A stretch of DNA of 58,251 nt, from NCBI GenBank assembly GCA_000383115.1, contig KB910594.1:1-58251 (forward strand). The letters are read 5' to 3'. Each line of letters opens with the position of its first letter. Position 1 is the first letter of the stretch. The stretch comes from an alpha proteobacterium SCGC AAA015-N04. Its GTDB lineage: Bacteria > Pseudomonadota > Alphaproteobacteria > Puniceispirillales > Marisalimonadaceae. Of this stretch, positions 27,595 to 35,563 are shown piece by piece. The position numbers and the translations under genes were made by a program. The notes under the pieces were generated by a model. It saw only the letters and a program-made list of their open reading frames with translations. It was not told where the DNA came from and searched no databases.

Positions 27595-28554
27595 TTATTT
27601 TTCAATAATTGAGTTTGACAATTTACCAACTGCTATGGCGAAGTAATTTGATCTATTCCAATGAAGAAGAGATTCAAAATTCTTGTATACTAAATACCCG
27701 TAATTCCCATAATTGTCTGGAATAATCAGTCTAGCTTTTAAGTTTATTTGAGGTAATTTTTTTTTATTTTCAGTCAAAATACCCTTTGACGACCATTCTT
27801 TTAATAATAAGTACTTTTTATGTTTATAATTTTTACTATTACCTAAATAAACTTTTCTTCCCCAAGTAAATTTTTTTGACCAACCTACATTATTTAAATA
27901 GTTTGCAGAAGATGCAAAAACATCTGGTTTTGATGACCATATATTTTTATGTCCATCTTTATCCCAATCTTCTGCATAGTTTAAAAAACTAGAAGGCATA
28001 AATTGACATTGACCCATTGCTCCAGCCCATGAGCCAGTCATGTTTTTAAATGATATATGTCCTTCATTAATAATTTTTAATGCGTTGAATAACTCTTTTT
28101 TGAAGTAATTATGCCTTCTTCCATCATATGCCAGTGAAGTTAGAGAAGATATAACTGAAAAACCACCAGTTAATCTTCCAAAATCTGTCTCTATTCCCCA
28201 CAAAGCAACCAAAAATCGTGGTTGAACGCCGTAATGGCTCGATATTATTTTTAAAAGTTTTTTATTTTCTAAATATTTTTGATTTGCTTTTTTAATCCTG
28301 AGTGGAGTTACAACTTTATTTAAATATTCTTTTAGAGACAATCTAAATTCAGGTTGAGAACGGTCAAGTTCAATAACGCGAGGAATAAATTTTACTTCAC
28401 TATTAAATCGTTCAATAGTTTTTTTTGAAATACCTTTTTTATATGCTTCGCCAGCAATATTTTTTACAAAAACATTGAAACTATCGTGTGAGTAAGTTTT
28501 TAACGGATAAATTATCAATATTTTTAAAATTATAAAAAATTTAATATAAATCAT
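27595..28554 (-). CDS. mltB: Lytic murein transglycosylase (MltB family)
   Basis: A peptidoglycan-cleaving enzyme of about 320 residues. VALWGIETDFGRLTGGFSVISSLTSLAYDGRR carries the catalytic Glu. TGSWAGAMGQCQFMPSSFLNYAEDWDKDGHKNIWSS is the family signature. A signal peptide is present at the N-terminus. ATG at 28554 is preferred over 28575 because AAGGAAGGA between them is the ribosome site. It leads the mltB-rlpA-dacA-tmk-holB-metG series. Confidence 0.92.
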   Translation of the reverse strand: MIYIKFFIILKILIIYPLKTYSHDSFNVFVKNIAGEAYKKGISKKTIERFNSEVKFIPRVIELDRSQPEFRLSLKEYLNKVVTPLRIKKANQKYLENKKLLKIISSHYGVQPRFLVALWGIETDFGRLTGGFSVISSLTSLAYDGRRHNYFKKELFNALKIINEGHISFKNMTGSWAGAMGQCQFMPSSFLNYAEDWDKDGHKNIWSSKPDVFASSANYLNNVGWSKKFTWGRKVYLGNSKNYKHKKYLLLKEWSSKGILTENKKKLPQINLKARLIIPDNYGNYGYLVYKNFESLLHWNRSNYFAIAVGKLSNSIIEK

Positions 28555-28681
28555 AATATTATCCTTCCTTGTCATTCTTTAATTCTTATTTCTTAATTGC
28601 AAGAGAAATTTAAAATAAAATCAATTAAGGTATATTTATTCTCAACTTTAATAATTGAAAGAAAAATGTTAAACTTTTACT

Positions 28682-29281
28682 ATGAAAAACAATATCTTAT
28701 TATTACTAATTTGTTTATTTTTTAATGCCTGCAATAATCAAAGTAAATTAGCAACTATTTCTGATAAAGTTACAAATGTTTCTAATGATATTGTTAATAT
28801 AGTAAAATCTGAAAAAACAGCAAAATCTGAAAATGATAGTAATATTTTTAATGGAAATAAAAAATTAAAAAAAAATAATACAATTATTGAGTTTATTGAA
28901 TGGAAATGTGGAACATATTTTCTGTCAAAACCTATTTTAAATGTTGGATATTTCCCTCAAAGCAAGGTAAATAATATTTCTTTTGGAGCTTTAACTTTAG
29001 AAACTAACGATGAAATTTTTCCATCTATTCACAGTATTAACGGTATAGATAACACATTTATTTGGGGAGGTAATGATTTAAATGATTATCTATTAAAAAT
29101 TAAATCTAACAATACAGCTTACTACTATGATTTTTCAAATGCTAGAAAAGAAGAAATAAGAGAGTCCAAACAAACTTTAAGTTGCAAAAAAGATAAGCAT
29201 TATTTGAGAAATAAAGATGTAAGTAAAATATTTCAAGATTTTGTAAAAATTATAAATAAATATGATTTTAAGATACCTTAA
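28682..29281 (+). CDS. Putative lipoprotein, unknown function
   Basis: A 199-residue protein that I do not recognise. Residues 1-17 form a lipoprotein signal with FNAC as the lipobox, and the mature part starts CNNQSKLATISDKV. A Lys/Asn-rich linker (about residues 40-65) precedes a compact C-terminal domain with IIEFIEWKCGTYFL and a second Cys in TLSCKKDK, which could form a disulfide. It is divergent from mltB and lies 119 bases before tRNA-Ser, just outside the island boundary. Confidence 0.7.
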   Translation: MKNNILLLLICLFFNACNNQSKLATISDKVTNVSNDIVNIVKSEKTAKSENDSNIFNGNKKLKKNNTIIEFIEWKCGTYFLSKPILNVGYFPQSKVNNISFGALTLETNDEIFPSIHSINGIDNTFIWGGNDLNDYLLKIKSNNTAYYYDFSNARKEEIRESKQTLSCKKDKHYLRNKDVSKIFQDFVKIINKYDFKIP

Positions 29282-29400
29282 TAAATAAGATTAAATTAGA
29301 TTTTATTATTTTGTTGAAATGGTAAATTTATTTGTTAATGACAATATATTTTTAAAATTTACTTGCCTAAAACCATTAGCTATGTAAAAAAGTTCATATA

Positions 29401-29490
29401 GGATGGGTGACTGAGCGGTTGAAAGTACCGGTCTTGAAAACCGGCGAAGGTGAAAGCCTTCCGTGGGTTCGAATCCCACCCCATCCGCCA
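29401..29490 (+). tRNA. tRNA-Ser (UGA anticodon)
   Basis: A complete class II tRNA. The acceptor stem is GGATGGG pairing with CCCATCC, the discriminator base is G and CCA is encoded at 29488-29490. The anticodon loop CTTGAAA reads UGA. A variable arm follows, then the T-arm GTGGGTTCGAATCCCAC. The last 14 bases, plus TA, are repeated at 39479-39494, marking this gene as the integration site of the neighbouring island. Confidence 0.97.
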
Positions 29491-29492
29491 TA
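29477..29492 (+). repeat. Left attachment-site repeat (tRNA-Ser 3' end)
   Basis: CACCCCATCCGCCATA, the 3' end of tRNA-Ser including its CCA, occurs again in the same orientation at 39479-39494. Direct copies of a tRNA 3' end are the standard footprint of tyrosine-recombinase integration. Confidence 0.85.
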
Positions 29493-29548
29493 AAAATTTC
29501 TTTAAGATATTGATTTATATATATTTATTTACATATTATTTCCTATTT

Positions 29549-29566
29549 GGGACTAATTCCGGGACT
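29549..29566 (+). repeat. Paired GGGACT repeat near left island end
   Basis: Two GGGACT hexamers (29549-29554 and 29561-29566) lie 12 bases apart, 57 bases inside the island. G-rich hexamer pairs stand out in this AT-rich spacer and could be arm-type recombinase binding sites. This is suggestive only. Confidence 0.3.
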
Positions 29567-29692
29567 CTTAACAAATAAAAAATCAATAATTTTGATTAAA
29601 ATTTTATGTTCAAATATCCTAGATAAATAATTTGAATATTTATCTTTAATTTTTTCCCTATTTATATTTTCAAAATTTTTGAAAATCTAATC

Positions 29693-30607
29693 TTAATCAA
29701 TAGATTTTGTAATTCTTGGAGGATCAATTTCAGCAATCTCACAAGCATAATCCAATAACGCACTTATGTCTTTTTTAGCATATTTTCCCGATCTTGCTTG
29801 ACTATAAACAGCTTGCGCTGATGAACCAACAGGCAAACCAACTCTGAAATTATTAGCAGTCTCTATTGCTAGTCCCATGTCTTTATGAGCAAGATCAATT
29901 GTAAATCCTGGTTCAATATCATTTTTTAGCACTTTTGATAGAAAATTCATTTGAAATTGTCCATTATAAGCAGTGGTTCCCTTATTTATTTCTTTAAAAG
30001 TGTTTATATCTAAACCAACTTTTTGAGCAAGTGTAAGAGCTTCAGCTGTTATTTGAGCAATACTACATATTTGAAAATTATTTACAACTTTTGCTCTTAT
30101 TCCTGACCCAACTTTGCCACATCTTATAATAGTAGTACCCATTGCATTTAACAATGGTTCAATCTTTTTAAATGCATTATCATTGTCACATCCTACCATG
30201 AAAAGAGAATCTCCAGAAATAGCATGGCTTACTATTCGTCCAACTGGAGCGTCAATGAAATCTATATTTTTTTCTTTGCACATTTTATTTAATTCGTCTG
30301 TAAAGATAGGTGCAATTGTACTCATATCTAATATAATCGAACCAGGCTTTATGTATGACAAAACACCACTAGGTTCAGTTACTACAGATTTAACGTTTTC
30401 TGTAGATGGCAACATTGTTACAACAATATTAGCATTTTCAACTGTATCTCTAATATTATTTCCAGGAACAGCTCCTAACTGGATGTGTGGTAACATTTTT
30501 TCTTTTTCTATGTCGTAGACAGATAAATTAGTTCCTTTTTTTATAATATTTATAGCCATTGGCCCACCCATAGCACCAAGACCAATAAATGCTACTTTTT
30601 CACCCAT
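29693..30607 (-). CDS. NAD(P)-dependent oxidoreductase, 3-hydroxyisobutyrate dehydrogenase family
   Basis: A 304-residue beta-hydroxyacid dehydrogenase. GLGAMGGPMA at residues 9-18 binds the cofactor. DAPVGRIVSHAISGDSLFMVG near residue 117 is the substrate block. GSGIRAKVVNNFQ near residue 167 contains the catalytic Lys. An AAGGAG ribosome site precedes the start. It is the island gene nearest the tRNA, 93 bases after the SDR gene on the same strand. Related enzymes reduce short semialdehydes such as tartronate or sulfolactaldehyde; the substrate here is not assigned. Confidence 0.88.
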   Translation of the reverse strand: MGEKVAFIGLGAMGGPMAINIIKKGTNLSVYDIEKEKMLPHIQLGAVPGNNIRDTVENANIVVTMLPSTENVKSVVTEPSGVLSYIKPGSIILDMSTIAPIFTDELNKMCKEKNIDFIDAPVGRIVSHAISGDSLFMVGCDNDNAFKKIEPLLNAMGTTIIRCGKVGSGIRAKVVNNFQICSIAQITAEALTLAQKVGLDINTFKEINKGTTAYNGQFQMNFLSKVLKNDIEPGFTIDLAHKDMGLAIETANNFRVGLPVGSSAQAVYSQARSGKYAKKDISALLDYACEIAEIDPPRITKSID

Positions 30608-30700
30608 GGTAATCTCCTTATTATTTAAAATTGAGTAAATTTTAATTTAAATAAGCATGATTTGTAAGCTAAAATATTTTTTTTTAAATTGAAGTATTAC

Positions 30701-31477
30701 TTAAAGCCTGTTTAGAGATAATCCCCCATCAATTGGTATAACGGCCCCAGTAGCGTATGCCATTTTTCCTGTTACTAAAGGGAGTACAACAGAACCTATA
30801 TCTGATGGTTGTCCCCATCTACCAGCAGGAACAATTCCTTCATTTATCTTTTTATCATATTTTTCTTTTACATTAGAAGTCATCGGAGTATCTATAATAC
30901 CTGGGCGCAAGTCAAACACGCCTATGCCTTCATGGCTCAATCTAGCACAAAATAATTTAACCATCATCGAAGCCCCTGCTTTTGAAATACAATATTCTGC
31001 ACGTTCTTTGGATAACATCTCAGCACTAACGGAAGTTATAAAAATCATTGATCTGTAAAATTTGATTTTTTGCCTTAGAATTCTTCTTGCAGTTTCTTGA
31101 GCTAAAAAAAATGTACCTTTTAAATTAATATCCATAACAAAATCATATGATACTTCATTAATCTGAAGCATATCACCTCGAACTAATGGGGAAACACCAG
31201 CATTAGAAATTAGCGAATGGATTGACCCTTGATTAGTTTCTATTTGATCTAAAAGATTAGAAAGATTAGAAATATCACGTAAATCGTGTTGATAGTAATG
31301 AGCAAGAGGACCAAGTTTGTTTAATGCAAATTGAACAGATTTATCTTTAACTGCCGTTTCTGAAATTATTGCTATTCTAAAGTTAGCCTGTATTAACTCT
31401 TTAGCAATTCCAAATCCTATACCAGTATGCCCGCCTGTAATAAGCGCTAATGGTTTAATTTCCCTATTCTCATTCAT
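30701..31477 (-). CDS. SDR family oxidoreductase
   Basis: A 258-residue short-chain dehydrogenase. TGGHTGIGFGIAKEL near residues 14-28 is the cofactor motif, SNAG is near 90-93 and YCISK near 159-163 gives the catalytic Tyr and Lys. GAVIPIDGGL closes the family fold. The Asp/His pattern after beta-2 does not settle NAD versus NADP. Its start overlaps the enoyl-CoA hydratase stop by 4 bases, so translation is coupled. It probably oxidises a hydroxyacyl intermediate in the island pathway. Confidence 0.88.
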   Translation of the reverse strand: MNENREIKPLALITGGHTGIGFGIAKELIQANFRIAIISETAVKDKSVQFALNKLGPLAHYYQHDLRDISNLSNLLDQIETNQGSIHSLISNAGVSPLVRGDMLQINEVSYDFVMDINLKGTFFLAQETARRILRQKIKFYRSMIFITSVSAEMLSKERAEYCISKAGASMMVKLFCARLSHEGIGVFDLRPGIIDTPMTSNVKEKYDKKINEGIVPAGRWGQPSDIGSVVLPLVTGKMAYATGAVIPIDGGLSLNRL

Positions 31478-32241
31478 TTCCCTGAAAAGTCCGGTTTACG
31501 TTTTTCTCGAAAAGACAACACACCCTCTGCTTTATCTTTAGTAGAAGATATCATACCACCACCCAGAGCTTCTATCATAGCCTCAGTATCTTCATTGTGT
31601 GCTACATTTAGCATGTATTTTGTAACTTCATTAGCACGGGGTGATTTGTTAAGAATTTGTTCTGCCATTTCAAAAGCAGTTGCATATGGATCATCGGAAA
31701 TCATGTTAATAAAACCGATTTCATAAACACGTTTTGCAGTAACGCGACTACCGAACAAAGTCATTTCTTTCAAAATTGCAGGTGGAATGTGCCTTGCCAA
31801 TCGTTGGGTACCTGACCACCCAGGTACTATACCAATACTAGTTTCAGGCATTCCAAAAGTTGCTCTGGGTGACGATACACGTAAATCACATGCTGTTATT
31901 AATTCTAAGCCACCTCCAATTGCATGCCCCTTAACAACTGCAATAGTGGGTTGAACTAAACGTGCGAGTCGGTTAAATACCCTATGTCCGTGACGTATCC
32001 AGTCTCTTGAAAAATCAAAAGGAGCAAGGTCACCCCATGCGGATATATCAGCTCCAGCGCAAAAAACGTGATCCCCTTCTGCCGTCAACAATACAACACG
32101 AACATCTGGATTTTTTTCAAGTGTATTACAATGTGACTCAAGTGCCTCAAGCATTGAAACTGTTAAACAATTAAGTTTATCCACGTTGTCAAGGCGCAAC
32201 TCTGCAATTTCATTATTAATATTTAAATGAAGAGCACTCAA
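31474..32241 (-). CDS. Enoyl-CoA hydratase/isomerase family protein
   Basis: A 255-residue crotonase. The oxyanion-hole blocks are HVFCAGADISAWGDL near residues 58-72 and VKGHAIGGGLELITACDLRVSS near residues 103-124. The active-site region FGMPETSIGIVPGWSGTQRL near residue 131 carries the Glu typical of hydratases. It overlaps its neighbours by four bases on each side, forming a translationally coupled trio with the CoA-transferase and SDR. Base composition is visibly richer in G+C than the window's backbone. Confidence 0.92.
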   Translation of the reverse strand: MSALHLNINNEIAELRLDNVDKLNCLTVSMLEALESHCNTLEKNPDVRVVLLTAEGDHVFCAGADISAWGDLAPFDFSRDWIRHGHRVFNRLARLVQPTIAVVKGHAIGGGLELITACDLRVSSPRATFGMPETSIGIVPGWSGTQRLARHIPPAILKEMTLFGSRVTAKRVYEIGFINMISDDPYATAFEMAEQILNKSPRANEVTKYMLNVAHNEDTEAMIEALGGGMISSTKDKAEGVLSFREKRKPDFSGK

Positions 32242-33812
32242 AGTTTTAACCCCATTAATTTAGATGATAAAATAGACTTAGAAATCATTGTAGCGTTATC
32301 GGCAATCTGCACTCGACCTTCTGACACGTCTATGATATCTCTTTGGGGATCAATGCCAGGCATAATCTCTGTCGCCACAAGGCCGCTATCTTTAAGCTTT
32401 ATCACACATCTTTCAGTAATATAAATAACTTCTTGCCTCATTTCACGAGCCCTTTGCCCAGAGAATGTAACATGTTCTACTTTATCTACCATTTTAGTAA
32501 ATTTACCGGGCGTTGTAATTATTAATTCGTCGTCTTTCAAATTAAATTTTGCTCCAGCCTCAAAATACCCAGAGAACACAATCTTTTTTGCATGTGAAGT
32601 AATATCTACAAAACCTCCACAACCCGCTGTTAAGTATGGCTTTTTATCAAGTTTTGATACGTTAACGTTACCTTCACGATCTACTTCCAAAAAGGACAAA
32701 AATGCAATATCAAAACCACCACCTTGAAAATACATAAATTGATTTGGAGATGGGAGAATAGAGTGTGCATTAGCAGAACAACCAAAAGCAAATCCTTTCA
32801 ATGGCACACCCCCTACCGCTCCTTGTTCAATGGCCCAAGTAATCGATTGCTGGTAACCTTCTTCTAATAGTATTCTTGGAACATTTGCAGAAATTCCAAA
32901 ACCTAGAACGGCAGATTGCCCTTCTCTAAGTTCTAAACAGGCGCGCCGTGCTATTACTTTTTCAATTCCATGATCTACCAAATCAAAACTTGACCATGGT
33001 TGCAACACGTCCCCAGATATAGCTGGATCATAAACCGTATCAGTTGTCTGTTTCTGATCAGGATCAATTACAACCATATCAACTAAGTTACATGGAATAT
33101 GAACATTTTGCGGACGAAATGACCCATTTGCTGTTACTCGCTTAACCTGAGCAATTACTAAACCACCATGATTGCGGACAGCAATAGCAAGTTCAAGCGC
33201 ACCTAAATAGGCTCCTTCATGCTCAAAGGTAATATTACCATTTTCATCCGATGTAGTTCCACGCACAATTGCAACGTTAGGTACAATGTTAGGGAAATGC
33301 AGCCAGGTTTCACCTTCAAATTCTTGACGATGTACAATTGGATTTTTTGACGCACTGTCGTTCATGGCGCAACCTTCACGTATAGGATCGACAAAGGTAT
33401 TTATTCCAACTTTTGTAAAAACTCCGGGTTTGCGTGCGGCTACGTCTCGGTGCATATCAAACATTATACCGGATGGAATATTATAGGCTTCAACACGGTC
33501 CTCAACGATCATCTTCCAGATTTTTGGCATCTGTTTCGAAGAAGGGCCACTAGGATATGATCCGGCAAAAATTCTTGAAATTAGTCCTTCCTTGGCGATA
33601 TGATCTATACCTTTAATTCCGTACATATCACCTGCAGCAATAGGAAGTAGCATAGTCAGATTCTTAGGATGAGCTTCCGCATCAAACCGCTTGCCTAATG
33701 CAAGCAATACTTTGTCTGGACAACCAAGACCTGATGATGATGAGACTGTCACTGTGGCATTATCTGAAATTTGAGCAACAGCCTCGTAAGATGTTGTTAT
33801 TTTGGAAACCAA
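32238..33812 (-). CDS. Class I CoA-transferase, fused alpha/beta subunits
   Basis: A 524-residue acyl-CoA:carboxylate CoA-transferase with both halves in one chain. The N-terminal half has SSSSGLGCPDKVLLALGKRF. The C-terminal half has the catalytic Glu in the AIEQGAVGGVP segment near residue 330, the equivalent of the ENGxxGG motif, and GCGGFVDIT as an oxyanion loop. The start is TTG with an AAAGGA ribosome site. It activates a carboxylic acid to its CoA ester, feeding the hydratase and SDR. The G+C is high for the window: 25 of 60 bases at 33301-33360 by hand count. Confidence 0.9.
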   Translation of the reverse strand: MVSKITTSYEAVAQISDNATVTVSSSSGLGCPDKVLLALGKRFDAEAHPKNLTMLLPIAAGDMYGIKGIDHIAKEGLISRIFAGSYPSGPSSKQMPKIWKMIVEDRVEAYNIPSGIMFDMHRDVAARKPGVFTKVGINTFVDPIREGCAMNDSASKNPIVHRQEFEGETWLHFPNIVPNVAIVRGTTSDENGNITFEHEGAYLGALELAIAVRNHGGLVIAQVKRVTANGSFRPQNVHIPCNLVDMVVIDPDQKQTTDTVYDPAISGDVLQPWSSFDLVDHGIEKVIARRACLELREGQSAVLGFGISANVPRILLEEGYQQSITWAIEQGAVGGVPLKGFAFGCSANAHSILPSPNQFMYFQGGGFDIAFLSFLEVDREGNVNVSKLDKKPYLTAGCGGFVDITSHAKKIVFSGYFEAGAKFNLKDDELIITTPGKFTKMVDKVEHVTFSGQRAREMRQEVIYITERCVIKLKDSGLVATEIMPGIDPQRDIIDVSEGRVQIADNATMISKSILSSKLMGLKL

Positions 33813-33856
33813 GAAATATGTCCTTTCATATGTTCTTAAGATGCTCTGTTTTTTGA

Positions 33857-34567
33857 TTAGGGTTTATCTAAACTAAAATCTAACCAAGTTTGATCTGCAT
33901 ATTCATCCCGCCTACCATTACCTTTTGGAAATACTTGTCGAGATGCCTCTAAAATGACATCAGGTGTCTGAGTAAATGGTTTGGCTATTTCGATCAAAGC
34001 TAAATAGCGTTGTTCACCTGGTCCACCACTGTAGATTTTTCGTTCAGATGTCATGATTTTAGAAATATTTTCGTCAACTCGATACATGCGTGCCCTTAAT
34101 ACATTTGTAATTTGACATAAAGAGGTAAGCCACTCATGCGAATATAAGGGCATTAGCGTTTGATCTAGACCGTCTACAAGATTAAAACGAAGAGCAGCTA
34201 AATAAGGAGCTGGAAATATATCTGGTTTTCCACAAGAACCAATTAATTCATAAATATTTCTAACTGGATCACGAAACCAGGTAAGGGCCTCTTTGGTTCT
34301 AGGTGTTGGGTTATTAAGTGCATCCAAATAAGGCTTCGATCCAAGTACAGAAGATTTTTTGGTCTCATAGAATTGCAAAAATCTTTTATGTTCTCCAAAA
34401 ACTGCATATCGACGGCCTGTTTGAAAGCCGGGTATAGAAACACGCTCGATCATATGTTCACAATTGTGCCACTCGACATAACTTGATAAATGCCGCTTTT
34501 CAAAAGTTGCCCAAAAAGCCATTAATCCATGATTTGAAGAGCTTGAATTTTTAACAATTGTTTTCAA
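33857..34567 (-). CDS. EthD/dimeric alpha-beta-barrel-like protein
   Basis: A 236-residue protein that resembles the EthD-type ferredoxin fold family. SSYVEWHNCEHMIERVSIPGFQTGRRYAVFG near residues 28-58 has the W-N-x-EH pattern of that family. A second, degenerate copy seems to follow (EWLTSLCQITNVLRARMYRV near residue 145). No enzyme activity is established for this type, although some members act in monooxygenase or decarboxylase pathways. It lies 45 bases from the CoA-transferase and 45 from the TauD gene, so it is part of the island operon. Confidence 0.6.
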   Translation of the reverse strand: MKTIVKNSSSSNHGLMAFWATFEKRHLSSYVEWHNCEHMIERVSIPGFQTGRRYAVFGEHKRFLQFYETKKSSVLGSKPYLDALNNPTPRTKEALTWFRDPVRNIYELIGSCGKPDIFPAPYLAALRFNLVDGLDQTLMPLYSHEWLTSLCQITNVLRARMYRVDENISKIMTSERKIYSGGPGEQRYLALIEIAKPFTQTPDVILEASRQVFPKGNGRRDEYADQTWLDFSLDKP

Positions 34568-34612
34568 TAAAATCTTTCTTTCTTACTTTGCAAAATTAAT
34601 TATATATAAACC

Positions 34613-35503
34613 TTACTGTTGAATTAACATTTTTGTACCTGCTAGTGTAGTTCTTCGAACATCTCTAATTTCTTTTTGATCGTTAAAATACCTACCTCTA
34701 TGCATAACTTGAGTGTTGTCCCATATAACAATATCATTTTCTTCCCATTTATGTGCGTATACATAATCTGGATTAGTACAAATTTCCATTAAGTCATTTA
34801 TAAATAAAATTGAATCAGCAAGTTCCCAATCTTTTATTAAACCTATGTGTGCAGAAAGATATAGTGATTTCCTATTTGTTATAGAATTTTTTCTAACTAA
34901 TGGTTGAAGAACTGGCTTAAACTTTTCTAATTCCTTTTTAGTAAGAACGTCTTTCATAATAAATCCTAATTTGCTTCTAGAATATTGAAGTGAGTGTTCA
35001 CAAATCAGGTTTTCTACTTTGTTCTTCATTTCTTTAGAAAGCGCTTCATAGCCACAACGCATATCACAAAACTCTGTTTCCCCTCCCTTTGTAGGAACCT
35101 TTCTTCCTGACAAGATTGAAAGAGTAACAGGTTTTTTTTTAAAAGAAGCGTCAGTATGCCATAGCCTATTTCCTAAACCAAAAATTCTATTTTGATTATC
35201 TTTGGCCAAGGGCTTATTATTTTTATCTAGATTTGACACATCATTCATTTGTGATGATAAGCGTCTATCTTTCATTTCTGTAAGTTCAGTATTTGTACCA
35301 GCAGGCTCTATTGTTCCAAAGTTTTCTGAAAATTTTATTTGTTCCTCGTCATTAATTTTTTGATTCTTTAATATTATAACTGCATATTCATTAATTAACT
35401 TAGTTATCTCTGATACATAATCTTTAGATATGTTTTGTCTTATATCTATTCCAAAAACTTCTGCAACAAAACCAATTTTAGATTTTAATACTTTAAAATT
35501 CAT
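34613..35503 (-). CDS. TauD/TfdA family alpha-ketoglutarate-dependent dioxygenase
   Basis: A 296-residue Fe(II)/2-oxoglutarate dioxygenase. The iron triad is His and Asp of LWHTDASFKK near residues 114-123 and His in TQVMHRGRYF near residue 265. The Arg that binds 2-oxoglutarate is in RDVRRTTLAG. The family hydroxylates carbons next to sulfonate, ether, amine or carboxylate groups, often releasing sulfite or an aldehyde. Placed beside a TRAP transporter, it is the likely first enzyme on the imported compound. Its AT-rich codons look more like the backbone than the CoA-transferase group. Confidence 0.92.
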   Translation of the reverse strand: MNFKVLKSKIGFVAEVFGIDIRQNISKDYVSEITKLINEYAVIILKNQKINDEEQIKFSENFGTIEPAGTNTELTEMKDRRLSSQMNDVSNLDKNNKPLAKDNQNRIFGLGNRLWHTDASFKKKPVTLSILSGRKVPTKGGETEFCDMRCGYEALSKEMKNKVENLICEHSLQYSRSKLGFIMKDVLTKKELEKFKPVLQPLVRKNSITNRKSLYLSAHIGLIKDWELADSILFINDLMEICTNPDYVYAHKWEENDIVIWDNTQVMHRGRYFNDQKEIRDVRRTTLAGTKMLIQQ

Positions 35504-35563
35504 TATAAAAATTCCTCATAATAAATAATAATAATTTTTTAAAATTTTATCTCCTATGTATTA

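Noticed and set aside
29306-29491. 61-residue minus-strand frame beginning MADGVGFEPTEGFHL
   Set aside because: It is the antisense of tRNA-Ser, a well-known false translation product; no ribosome site or homologous domain supports it.
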